NCBI RefSeq assembly: GCF_032854445.1
Contig: NC_088295.1
Span: 16,169,385 to 16,233,384 of the forward strand
Direction: 5' to 3'
From: Liolophura sinensis
Lineage: Eukaryota > Mollusca > Polyplacophora > Chitonida > Chitonidae
Length of the DNA stretch: 64,000 nucleotides
Shown piece after piece: positions 44,630-57,918 of the stretch (its first letter is position 1; each line of letters opens with the position of its first letter). The position numbers were made by a program, and so were the translations under genes. The notes under the pieces were generated by a model, which did no database searches, was not told the DNA's origin, and saw nothing but the letters and a program-made list of their open reading frames with translations.

Positions 44630-47600
44630 CTAAAACTTGTTAAGCTCCATCTCGGCTCGAACAAGCCGTTCTTTCTTTTCGGTCAGGTTGGCTCTTTCTA
44701 TGCGTACATATGGGTCTTCCTCAACGTTAGTTGCGTTCTCCAAATTAGCTCCATACTTGATCAACTCAGTCTTGATGTTCTTCACGAGGACCTCGAGCAT
44801 CTGATAACGGATTATCATCGGGGCCATGTCTGTTACCCGCCGGGAGGCCACCTGTAATACAGAACGGGGAATGGGTACATGGCTAATATGTTATAAATTG
44901 TCAATGTAAAACCATCCGCATAACGAGTAAAACACTCGTTTTCGGTTTTTCAGGCGGGAGCTTTATGCTTACAGTCTATTAAACAAATGTAAATCAGCTA
45001 TCTCACTGTCGGTTTGCCATCAGTCCAATGGTAAACCCCTATGTTGTGTTTTCACAGACACTCGATAATTCGTCTGTTAATTCTTTTCGAGAATGGGAAT
45101 AACATAAATACCCTGGAGTATTTCCACGCATGTTAAACACACATGGTAACGCAGAGCGAATTGAGTGTGTGAGTGTGTGCTTGAGGTTTAACGTCGTACT
45201 CAACAATTTTTCAGTCATATGACGACGAAAGAATCATTCAGGTGTATGTAATGTGCCTCCTTGTTGCAGGACGGATTTCCACAGCTCTTTTATCCAGTGC
45301 GGCTTCACTGAAACGCCGTACCAAAGGCAAGTAAGACGTTTCGCCCGAGTCATTATACTGATACGGGTCAACCAGCCGCTGCACTATCCCCTTCATGCTG
45401 AACGCCAAGTGAGGAAGATACAACTTCCTCTTTTAAAGTCTTAGGTGTGACTTGACCTATGATTGATCCTGGATCTACCCCTCCCGAAGCAGACGCTCAA
45501 CCAACTGTGCTATTCGGGCCAGTCAGAGCGAATTGAGCATTACCCATTTTCAACGCATCGTACAAGGATTTATTGCTGAAGTGGATTCACGACGTTTACA
45601 GGTAAACGTAGTTGTCATCGCAAGAGCAACTGAAACACCGTATCGAATGCGCAAAGCAATCGCATATCCGTAGAAACGCAGTTTTACGGCCAGCTGTCGT
45701 TTTTGATAAGCAGATAGTCCAATGATCTACACTTAGGGTTAGTTGTCCTTCAGTTAGAAATCTCCGTTAGTCATCAGTTCCACGGTCAGTTTGGAATCAG
45801 TCCAGTGGCCTACACTTACGGTCAGTTGACATATCAGTAAGTATCTTCTCATGGTCGGGTAGCCATCAGTCCAATGGTCTAAACTTACGGTCAGATGACA
45901 TATAAGTTAGCATAGCTTCATGGTCGGGATGTCATCAGTCTAATGGCCTGCACTTACGGTCAGCTATCATATAAGTCAGTATCTTCTCATCGTCGGGTTG
46001 CCATCAGTCCAATGGTCTAAACTTACGGTCAGCTGACATATAAGTTAGCATAGCTTCATGGTCGGGTTACCATCAGTCTAATGACCTACACTTGCGGTCA
46101 ACTATCATATAAGTCAGTATCTTCTCATGGTTGGGTTGCCATCAGTCCAATGGTCTAAACTTACGGTCAGCTGACATATTAGTTAGCATAGCTTCATGGT
46201 CAGGTTGCCATCAGTCCAATGACCTACACTTGCGGTCAACTATCATATAAGTCAGTATCTTCTCATGGTTGGGTTGCCATCAGTCCAATGGTCTAAACTT
46301 ACGGTCAGCTGACATATTAGTTAGCATAGCTTCATGGTCAGGTCGCCATCAGTCCAATGACCTACACTTGCGGTCAACTATCACATAAGTCATTATCTTC
46401 TCATGGTTGGGTTGCCATCAGTCCAATGGTCTAAACTTACGGTCAGATGACATATTAGTTAGCATAGCTTCATGGTCAGGTCGCCATCAGTCCAATGACC
46501 TACACTTGCGGTCAACTATCATATAAGTCATTATCTTCTCATGGTTGGGTTTCCATCAGTCCAATGGTCTAAACTTACGGTCAGCTGACATATAAGTTAG
46601 CATAGCTTAATGGTCAGGTTGCCATCAGTCTAATGACCTACACTTGCGGTCAACTATCATATAAGTCATTATCTTCTCATGGTTGGGTTGCCATCAGTCC
46701 AATGGTCTAAACTTACGGTCAGCTGACATATTAGTTAGCATAGCTTCCTGGTCGGATTACCATCAGTCTAATGACCTACACTTGCGGTCAGCTATCATAT
46801 AAGTCATTATCTTCTCATGGTTGGGTTGCCATCAGTCCAATGGTCTAAACTTACGGTCAGCTGACATATTAGTTAGCATAGCTTCCTGGTCGGGTTACCA
46901 TCAGTCTAATGACCTACACTTGCGGTCAGCTATCATATAAGTCATTATCTTCTCATGGTTGGGTTGCCATCAGTCCAATGGTCTAAACTTAAGGTCAGCT
47001 GACATATTAGTTTGCATAGCTTCATGGTCAGGTTGCCATCAGTCCAATGACCTACACTTGCGGTCAGCTATCATATAAGTCATTATCTTCTCATGGTTGG
47101 GTTGCCATCAGTCCAATGGTCTAAACTTACGGTCAGCTGACATATTAGTTAGCATAGTTTCATGGTCAGGTTGCCATCAGTCCAATGACCTACACTTGCG
47201 GTCAGCTATCATATCAGTCAGTATAGTCTCCCTCATGGTAGGTATTCACACAAACCATACCGGAGCGCAGATCACTTTCGTCATACACTACACCTTCACT
47301 TACTTTGAAGTAGGCTTTGAGAGCATCCAAGATGTGTTCCGCTTCAGTTTGCTCTGTCTTTTCCGGCGTTTCGTATACAGGCATGGAGTAGTCCATCTGC
47401 TTTTGCTGTTTCGCCTTAAGTTGAGCACGTTTAATTTGGATGGCCTCTGTATATTCCCAAGAGAAAGAGAAATTGTTTAGTTGATTGTTTAAAATCTTAT
47501 AATGTCTAATGGAAAGATTTTCACTGATACGGTATTTATTTATATATTCACCGGAAAGCAATAGGAAACCTATAAGGGTAAAACAACGAGGAAAGGTGCT

Positions 47601-50600
47601 GCATCTTAAAGATAAGCATGGTGTATAACGGGCATGGAAACCTATAAGGGTAAAACAACGTGGAAAGGTGCTGCATCTTAAAGATAAGCATGGTGTATAA
47701 AAGGCATGGAAACCTATAAGGGTAAAACAACGAGGAAAGGTGCTGCATCTTAAAGATAAAGATGGTGTATAACAGGCATTGAAACCTATAAGGGTAAAGC
47801 AACGAGGAAAGGTGCTGCATCTTAAAGATAAGCATGGTGTATAACAGGCATTGAAACCTATAAGGGTAAAACAACGAGGAAAGGCGCTGCATCTCAAAGA
47901 TAAAGAAGGTGTATAACAGGCATGGAAACCTATAAGGGTAAAACAACATGGAAAGGTGCTGCATCTTAAGGATAAGCATGGTGTATAACATGCATGGAAA
48001 CCTATAAGGGTAAAGCAACATGGAAAGGTACTGCAGCTTAAAGATATGCATGGTGTATAACGGGCATGGAAACCTATAAGGGTAAAACAACGAGGAAAGG
48101 TACTGCATCTTAAGGATAAGCATGGTGTATAACAGGCATGGAACCCTGTAGGGGTAAAATAACGTGGAAAGGTGCTGCATCTTAAGGATAAGCATGGTGT
48201 ATAACAGGTATGGAAACCTATAAGGGTAAAGCAACATGGAAAGGTACTGCAGCTTAAAGATATGCATGGTGTATAACGGGCATGGAAACCTATAAGGGTA
48301 AAACAACGAGGAAAGGTGCTGCATCTTAAAGATAAGCATGGTGTATAACAGGCATGGAACCCTGTAAGGGTAAAACACCGTGGAAAGGTGCTGCATCTTA
48401 AGGATAAGCTTGGTATATAACAGGCATGGAAACCTATAAGGGTAATGACATGACAAATTTGTTTTTGGTCTAGTTTTAGTTTGCTCTTACCAATTTCCTG
48501 TAGGTATGTATTGTCTTGACTGTAGATGAGAGCTTCCATTTCAAACTGCTTGTGAAGCTCTTCCTCGGTGGTGGTTTTGGCTGATAGTCTTAACTCCGAC
48601 ACAATAGTCTGCAATAAACTAACTACCTTCAATGTTTATTAAGACTTTGATGGAAACAAATCGTCGGTTATTGCAGACAGAGGTCTTGATTAAAAAACTG
48701 ACTGATCTGACTTTTTGCAGTATGCATACATGCTTAGGGTTTTAAGGTGTACTTAATTTTTCACTCTTATGACGACGAGAAGTGATTAGTTCTATTTACA
48801 TATACTGTGTCTTCTTGTGGCAGGACCAGTCCAAGTAATGCTGCCACTGAAGCATCATGTCAAAACCCCAGGCATGACACCCCACCAAGTCACATTATAC
48901 GGGCCAACCAGCCCTGTTTCCTTGATCTAACCTCTCAGTGTTGAGAACCAACCCATGCAGCAACAAGTACCATTTTATTAGTCTTATAACACGACACGGG
49001 TTTGTTCTCCCGACTTCGAGGAGTCGCTATAACCGAAAGGGTAGGGTCTTGTTCATGGGATATTATCGTCGCAATATTCCACTGAAATTTCCCTACAGTA
49101 TGCTCTGTAGCTTTGCAGGTATAATCTTACAAAGCCATATATAAGTTCTGACCGTATAAAATGGCTAAAATCTCGTTCACGGTAATCAAAATCTATCCCA
49201 GTATATGGTTCATGCTTATCAATCCACCTTTGAAATTCCGTAAAACAGGGTTTGGTAGCTCTGGAGTTATGACCTATGGAAGAATGCCGGCGCTTATCAG
49301 TGTTAACCACAACCTCGCAAAAGTCCCTCTGCCTTTTGACTCCGTAGTTTGGAAATACAGTGAATTCTTATATGAGAAAAAGTCATACAGTTCAGCTTCA
49401 TTGACCACAATATAACCCTGCCAATAATATCTTTTTTCATGTCCGCCAAATGTCATGTCCGACCAAAGCCAACGATAATCTAACTTCATCCTGGGAACTT
49501 GTCAGAGAATGCATGTATGTCGTTTCATGGAATATGGCTCATTACTTAATTGAGGAACTATGTTTGGTAGGGTATTGTAATTTGACATCAGAAATTAGGT
49601 CAAAGATCAGCGGAATATTGTCCCACAATAACTTTTTATAGCAATCCCATTAGGCCGGTTTAACACGTTTGATGAACAGATACATGTGCATTAGTCAGCC
49701 ATCAATACTTTACTGACGGACTTGAGCTATCAATACTTTACTGACGGACTTGAGCCATCAATACTTTACTGACGGACTTGAGCTATCAATACTTTACTGA
49801 CGGACGTGAGCTATCAATAATTTACTGACGGACTTGAGCTATCAATACTTTACTAACGGACTTGAGCTATCAATACTTTACTGACGGACGTGAGCTATCA
49901 ATACTTTACTGACGGACGTGAGCTGTCAATACTTTACTGACGGACGTGAGCCATCAATACTTTACTGGCGGACGTGAGCCATCAATACTTTACTGACGGA
50001 CGTGAGCTATCAATACTTTACTGACGGACTTGAGCCATCAATACTTTACTGACGGACGTGAGCCATCAATACTTTACTGACGGACGCGAGCCATCAATGC
50101 TTTACTGACTGACGTGAGCTATCAATACTTTACTGACGGACTTGAGCTATCAATACTTTGCTGACGGACGTGAGCCATCAATACTTTGCTGACGGACGTG
50201 AGCCATCAATACTTTACTGACGGACGTGAGCTATCAATAATTTACTGACGGACGTGAGCCATCAATACTTTACTGACAGACGTGTACCTGACTACGACAT
50301 ATACCTGTAGACCTACTCCTCGATCAACATTCATTAAGCGTGAAAAACGCAAACTGCAGACGAGCAGTTAGGAACATAAATAACACAAACACATACAAAA
50401 ATATATTTTGTATACGTAAATACTAAAAGTTGAGCCGCCAGTGGTCAGTTAAAAGAATGCGAGGTATGAAAGTTGATTGTCATATAAATTTTTGTACATT
50501 CCGTAAAGAGATGTGTTCAAATACAACCCTCTGGTTATGTTAAAGTAAAAGAAAGCTAAAACGTGAAGTAAGGTTCATCGTACAGACAACTGAAAACTAT

Positions 50601-53600
50601 GTCTAAAAATACTTTCATTTATTTTTTCAAATTTCAGATTTGAAAACTATGGTGGGCTTTATGAGCCATACTGACAGTATCTAGGAACTCTGTCGTGATA
50701 TCACATTTTTTCCTCATCTTCACCAGAAGGAAGGAATTTTGGGAACATTATTTCAGTAATCCTTTCACCATTGGTGAAAAGAGCTATGCCAACATTCATT
50801 GTCGTGATTAGAGTTGAAAAAAATTCTGTGCAGTCAGAGTTCCTAACCTCTGATAATATAGTCCATAAAGCTCACCCTAGAATTCAAATGTTTGAGCGCC
50901 TTTAACTCTTTTCACAAAAATTTGAAAAAATAAATGGTGTATTTATGTATAGTTTTACGTGATCTATTTAGTGATGCCTACTTTGATTCTCTGAGGTCTT
51001 TTCCTTTAACAATTTCATTCCCTTACCTTTACTTCGCCAATGATTCTAGGAAATCGACCGAAGTACTTCTCGCATAACTTATTTAACACTTTTTCAATGC
51101 TCTTGTCCACGTCTTTCAGGCAATAGATACTAGGATCTTTCATCTTGGAGACAACATCCCTGACAAGTGCTTCAAACATTGGGTACATGATGAAGTTTGG
51201 CAGTTCTCGACCTCTGTAGTCCTGAATTTGTTCTTTAATGTCTTCAATCAAAGAAATATCCCCGTCTCCTGAAACAAAGAAAGAAATCAAATAAAAAAAA
51301 CTCCGGAGCCAAGTACTTTTTTCAGAAATTTCATAATTAGAGCAGGATGGAAAGAAAACATTTGAAAATTATATTGATTGGAAGTTACATTCATCTAGAT
51401 ACAGAATTTTTGTGTATAACACGGTTAAGAAGTTATTAAGAACCCCGAGAGAAGGTCACGAAATATACATACTTGGGGCCTGTCCCTTGGCTTGAATTCC
51501 AAATGTATCAAACTTTTTTCGGATAACAGTCAGCAGCCTCATGTCCGGTGTCATTTTCGTTGCGTAATCACCTCTCGCCAACATCAACAAGAAGGAGGTG
51601 AAATTTGTTGCTGTCTGAGGAAGTAGAACAATCACACATGAATACAAGGCTGTTACCAGAGGAAATAAGTCTCCAAAACTGAGATATAGGCACAACCTAT
51701 GTTGTTTCTGTCGTCTAGCGATCCCAAAGCAAACGATACTACGTTGTTTTGAAAGAATGTCAGCCTTGTGTGCTTTACGCAACATTCATGACAGAATAAC
51801 ATTTTTCCAGATATAAAGTAAATAACGGGGAAACGCCCAGTAATTTCAGGTAAGTGGAAATTGATATAAACACCAGTATTTTACTATGAGATCAGGGGGA
51901 AGGTACATCACGGTCAAGACGCGTCTTGTGCTCTGACGCCTTTTCACAAAGACATAGGAATAGGTAATATTTTTGCGCGAACTTCTTTTAGATCTACTTT
52001 AGCAGAGTACACTTTTGTAATGATTGTCTTTGAACCTGGATTTCAGCTTCTAAACATCGCTGAGCCCTCTAAATTTATAACCTGCATCTCGTGTCAGTGA
52101 TCAGTCAATATTAATTTTGCACCTGGGCAATTTTAACATGCAACATGCATACGAACATGGGAAATACTAAGACACTATACCCACAGCTGAGTTCAGAGTT
52201 GAGAAAACTAGGCGGTTCTATTTACATATATATTTATTTATTTATTTGATTGGTGTTTTACGCCGTACTCAAGAATATTCGTACTCAAGCATTACGGTTA
52301 GAGGAAACAGAGCACAGCCCTGAGGAAACCCACAACCATCCGCAGATTGATGACAAACGTTCCCACGTACTGCCTGAAAGGAAGCCAGCATGACCTGGAC
52401 AAATGGTGGTTCTAACTGAGCTAAGTGTCTTCATACAATTCAAACCGAAGGTGTAACAGTTTACCTCCAACAACACGGACTGACGTCCTTCTTTACTCTC
52501 GGGCAAACCTTCTCCAAGAATACGCAGTTTCTCTCTGGTCTCGTCCAGTAACATTTTAACGTCTTTCTTTAACTCCGGGACAATTTTCTGGAGTGAGACA
52601 TACAAATGATTTTAGTTTTTGCTTCTTCCTTTCATTCATTTCTCTCTTTGAATGTAGATTAAATCAATACTCAGTAGCCACAAGAAGACACAGTATGTGT
52701 GCTCTTCGTCGTCATATGACGTCATCATAAATATGCTACAGGTCATCCGGCTGATGCATGGTACCTTTAGTAACAGTGTAACGCATAGCCCAGCTGTTAC
52801 CTGGTAAAAGAGTTATTTTGAAATATGATATGAACTAGAAGAACTTGAACAACAAACAAGATTTGTTACCTTGATTTGATCAACCAGTTCCGTGGTCAGC
52901 TTTATCGCCAGACTGGGAATACCTCGCTGTTCTTGGGACAAGTCACTGACATAGAAGGGAACATTGGATGAAACTTTATCACATAATAAGCGCATAATTT
53001 ATACACCTTTAATTAAGACGAGGATAAGTTTTGTCTCCTTATCATAGTGTGTCACGTGGTCAATATATACAGCGATTGTTCAAGTGATTATCATTAGTGT
53101 TATAAATCTATACAGTTTTGACGAACAGTAGCCACTGGGTTGAACATATGTATCGCGTGATCATCTTATACTCCAGTTCTAGAAAATTAACACATTTGCT
53201 TTCGTAGTGAATATAATTTTACTTGCAGTCTAAGATTCTAACCTGCTTTGAACGGTTGATTTAGGTTTCAGATAGAAAAGTTGAACAACATAAATAAATA
53301 AGTGGTGCATATGTATGCAAGCAAAATTATATTCACTACGAAAGCAAATGTGTTAATTTTGGCGTGTAGCGCTGTACTGAACAACTATTTGCTTATATGA
53401 CAGGGGCCAGCTTTATAGGTGGAGGAGACCGGGCAGAGCACGGAGTAAAACCACCAACCCTTTCCAGGTACTTGACTGGCTTCAGTGAGCCACGAGCAGC
53501 GAGTAAAGATAACAAACAATATAACTTTATCGCTTAAGGAAGAGGGGTGTAAACAGATCTGAACGGTCGCAGACATTTTTATGGCGTACTTGGCAACTTT

Positions 53601-56600
53601 ATAAATCAACTTCAAGGAATACCTACGAGGCCACGGCGGGTAACGTAAGCGGAAACAGATGCGTCCCCGAGTTATAGAAATAACTCGCTCCTCACTGGAT
53701 ATAACTTATAACACGGCGACGTTTTTGACTGTATCAGTGTGCGTGATTTGTTTACTTTGCTCATCTTAAAACGAAACATCTGCATAGTCAACTTCCTGTG
53801 AGACACGTTATCGATATATATCTACATTTGGTTTATTGTTGTCTTTTCTTTATACACACAGGCACACATTCTACGAGATGTGATTTCCCTACCGAAATTT
53901 GTCGTGATATTCAAAGAAATCTTTCTCATCTTGGATTGCCTCCTGTAAGGTTTGTTTTTTATCCACGGCCGCCTGTCCACGGCACTTAACCATGGTGTAG
54001 CCCTTCTTCAAGTGTATCACCTGATTGTTAACAGCTCTGAGCACCTGAGCCTCAGCACCCTTGTCGATGAGGTCTGGCTTGGTGAGGACACCTGGCAAAA
54101 AACATGAACCTCATCAGAGAGGATAACACTAAGGCAACCTCATAAGGGGGGACAACAACCAGACAACCTCATCACGGAGGATTAAAATCGGAAAGTGTCA
54201 TGAGAGAGGATAGTAACCAGACAACCTCACCACAGAGGATTACAACCGGAAAGTCTCAAGAGAGAGGATAACAGCCTGGCATCCTCATCACAGAGGACAA
54301 CCGAAAAGTCTCATGAGAGAGGATGGCAAGCAGACAGCCTCATGAGTGATTATAGAAATCATCTGTACAGATCGAGTCACAATTTGAAACATATCTTGGT
54401 CATCTTGCTTATTTCAAAAATGCTCAAAACTAAACAATTCAGTGAGGCTGACAAGAGGCAGCATATTTAAATTGATTTGTTCCTTAAAGTGCAATTGTCC
54501 TATTTGGTCTGGTTGTGGCTTCAAGTCGCGTAAAAAGGTGCGTAAGGTATCTGTCAAAGGGCGAGGGTTTATTCCAAGCACTTTCTCTAAGACCTGCGCG
54601 CTGTGGTACCAGTGAAAAGTTCCTTTTCTATAAATATAAATAAATATCTATAAATACATATCAAATAAATCAGTAAATATGTAAGTTGGACTAAAATTTA
54701 GATAAGATGAATGAAAACCAGACATTGATGGTGTTTACCAGTACAACTTAGTAGGAACTCTGGTAGTGTCTACACAAGGACAATAAGTTGAAACTTTGGT
54801 GGTGGTTAGAAGTACACATTAAGTAGGAACTCTGGTAGTGTTTACACGAGAACAATAAGTTGAAACTTTGGTGGTGGTTACAGAAAGTAGAAACAGAAAA
54901 CTGTGAGGTGTTTATAAGTGCACAGTAAGCCGACAAGCTTGGAGTTATTTACAAGAGTAAAGTAAGCAAACAACCTCAGGAGTGCACATCAAACTGACAA
55001 CAAGTGCACAATAATCAGAAACTTTCGTGGCGTTTAGAAGTGTACAACAAAGACAAAACAAGCGCACAATAATCGCCAACCTTGAGATGTTGAGAAGTGT
55101 ACAACAAACAAACAAACAACAAGGGCGCAATAATCAGAAACCTCGGTGGTGTTTAGAAGTGTAGAACAAAAAGACAACAAGTACACAATAATCAGAAACC
55201 TTTGTGGTGTTTAGAAGTGCACAACAGACCAACAACAAGTGCACAATAATCAGAAACCTTAGTAGTGTTTAGAAGCGTACAACAAACAGACAACAAGCAC
55301 ACAATAATCAGAAACCTTAGTAGTGTTTAGAAGTGTACAACAAACAGACAACAAGGGCGCAATAATCAGAAACCTCGGTGGTGTTTAGAAGTGTAGAACA
55401 AAAAGACAACAAGTGCGCAATAATCAGAAACCTTAGCAGTGTTTAGAAGTGTACAACAAACAGACAACAAGCACACAATAATCAGAAACCTTGGTGGTGT
55501 TCACAAGATCACAATAATCTGAGGTAATGAGTTTTTACTAATGTACAAGAAAATTTAGATTAAATACGTGTGTAATCATTCTACTATTCAGTGGCTCACC
55601 CAAACTCCGTTCCCCGTGCTTGTCATACAGCTGTGAGAGTTGTAAGGCCTCCGTGGTGGCGATGTCTACATTACTGGGGATCACCACCAGGATGATTGTC
55701 TCCTGCTTCGTGATGTAATGATGAATCAGATTTTTAATCTGTAAAACAAGGCACATAAACATGTTTTGTTACAGGAGAAATTAGAGGAATATCAAATGAC
55801 TTGAAATGAAAATTTCGCATGTCTGTGTACAAGGAGATACGTAGGCCATATAGTGGTATTTCAAGTAACCTCCCAAACCAGTGAAAAGAATGTCAGACAG
55901 CACACTGCCAAGTTACGAGGTCAGTATCACAAAAAACTAATGAAAAATTAGTCACTGTTTTTCTCTAACCTATTATTAATCAGGTTTTCAGTTTTAATTC
56001 AACGAACAAATAATTGCTGTTAATGTGAGTTGTATACCCAATGGCGGATGGAAGAAACGCAACAGTTCTACTCTGAACTACTGACCTTTCGGTAATAGTA
56101 CAGTGAAAAAAAGGAGAGAGAAAAAGCAAGAAGTGCATACTTTGAATACTTTGAGCTTTTCACCCATCTTGCATGTAAAGAAGGGGAACATTGTTCAAGA
56201 AATGGTCAAATGGGCTGTTCTTTCCTATGGTAGATTATGTGTCAGCAGAATGGACCATTGCTGGAGTTTACTGCACACATGGCCCATTATCGTCAGCAGA
56301 ATGGACCATTGCTGGAGTTTACTGCACACATGGCCCATTATCGTCAGCAGAATGGACCATTGCTTGAGTTTACTGCACACATGGATCATTATCGTCAGCA
56401 GAATGGACCATTGCTTGAGTTTACTACACACATTACTGCACGCATTATCGTTACCAGAATGGGCCATTGGTGGAGTTTGCTGCACACGGCCCATTATCGT
56501 CACCTTGGGAAGAAAGAAAAAAATATTCCAACAATATGGCGCACAAAAACAGAGGTATCCGCAGGGCTTTGTCTACCTGATCTCCTATATCCAAGGGTTG

Positions 56601-57851
56601 TCCCTCCACAGCTACACGGGCTATCCCAGGCAAGTCAATTAATGTAAGATCCGGGACGCTGGAAGATGTCACTTCTAAAGTGATCAGGTCGGAACTTATT
56701 CCTGCGTCACCGTCCGTCATAGCGTCCTGGGCTGTTAAAAACAAACAGAAGTCAATAGTTACACAACTCAGGCAATTCACAGAAACCGGCAGGGTACAAA
56801 TTGCCAAAGACCCCAAACTAATTAGCCTTACAATCTTCAAAAGAAGTTCTTAGGTAAACGTACAGCTGTCGACAGTAGCTCAAGAGTTGTTCCTTTTATA
56901 AGACCATTAGAGAGAGAACTGGTTTGAGCCTGCTATTTGAATGGTGAAGAGCCAATCGACTTCAACTGAGCCAGCAAGGGCCTTCAGAGCCAGCAAAGAG
57001 CCTTCTGAATCAGCAAGGGGCCCTCTGATCCAGTGAGGGCTCTCTGAGATTGTTCTGTTTCGTTCGGTGCATGTATGTCAGTGCTTACCTTCTCTTACAG
57101 CCCCTTCCACTGCCTCTGGATGGTCCATCACTTTACAATGTTCTTCGCCGTGTTTGTCAGTATATGTTAGTTTACTGCTCCATACCGGACTTTCTCCTCG
57201 ATCACATTTCATCCGTAATTCCAGAGGGCATCTTGTCACGATTCCTATAGTATTCACATGCCAACAATAACAAACTGTTCAGTATGCAATGTCTATATAG
57301 CTTAACAAGTGATGCGTTTGATATTAAGATTAACCATAATGGTACAATGTCATCGGAATTTCTCTAACATGACCAGTTCACTACAGGACCAACGTGTTTC
57401 AAATGTTAACTGTGTCAGAATATGAAGTACTGCGGTTTAAAACGACTACAGCGTCACAATATATAAGGCATTATTGTTTTCCACTTACATACAAGTGCCC
57501 GTTTGCCCAAAGGGTATCAGAGATTGCTCCATGTACTAACCAGAGCCTCTGGGTAACTGAATCCCAGAGATGGCCTCTAGAGTAGAACTTTTCCCCGAGC
57601 TCTGGTCCCCGATCACTGCCACGGCCGGCAGTCCCACGTCTTTGTCCAAACCATAGGCCCGCAGGTTGTCAATAAGGTCGATGTATGGACGGACCTGATC
57701 ATCGAAAGCTTGTGTCAGCGACGGAGCCGTCTCTCCTGAAAGTGCATTTCAAATAGAGTAAATAAAGTCAGAGATAGGCTGATTGTGATTCTAATGTTGT
57801 CAGATAATAACATTTCTGCAAAGCCAACTTCAGCTTTGTGACCCAATATAA

Positions 57852-57918
<67 letters not shown>

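Larger units (their letters stand above)
43078..48446 (-). repeat. segmental duplication copy B (within Mx-2)
   Basis: The longer partner of 38397-41030. It contains the last two exons of Mx-2, a Harbinger insertion, full-length SINE-B, about 10 units of the 134-bp repeat and about 12 units of the 72-bp repeat. Confidence 0.92.

Noticed and set aside
49695-50285. CRISPR array
   Set aside because: The 28-bp units are directly contiguous with no unique spacers, and the genome is eukaryotic.
56103-56642. 179-residue plus-strand ORF
   Set aside because: It arises from a 51-bp repeat and runs antisense into an Mx-2 coding exon.
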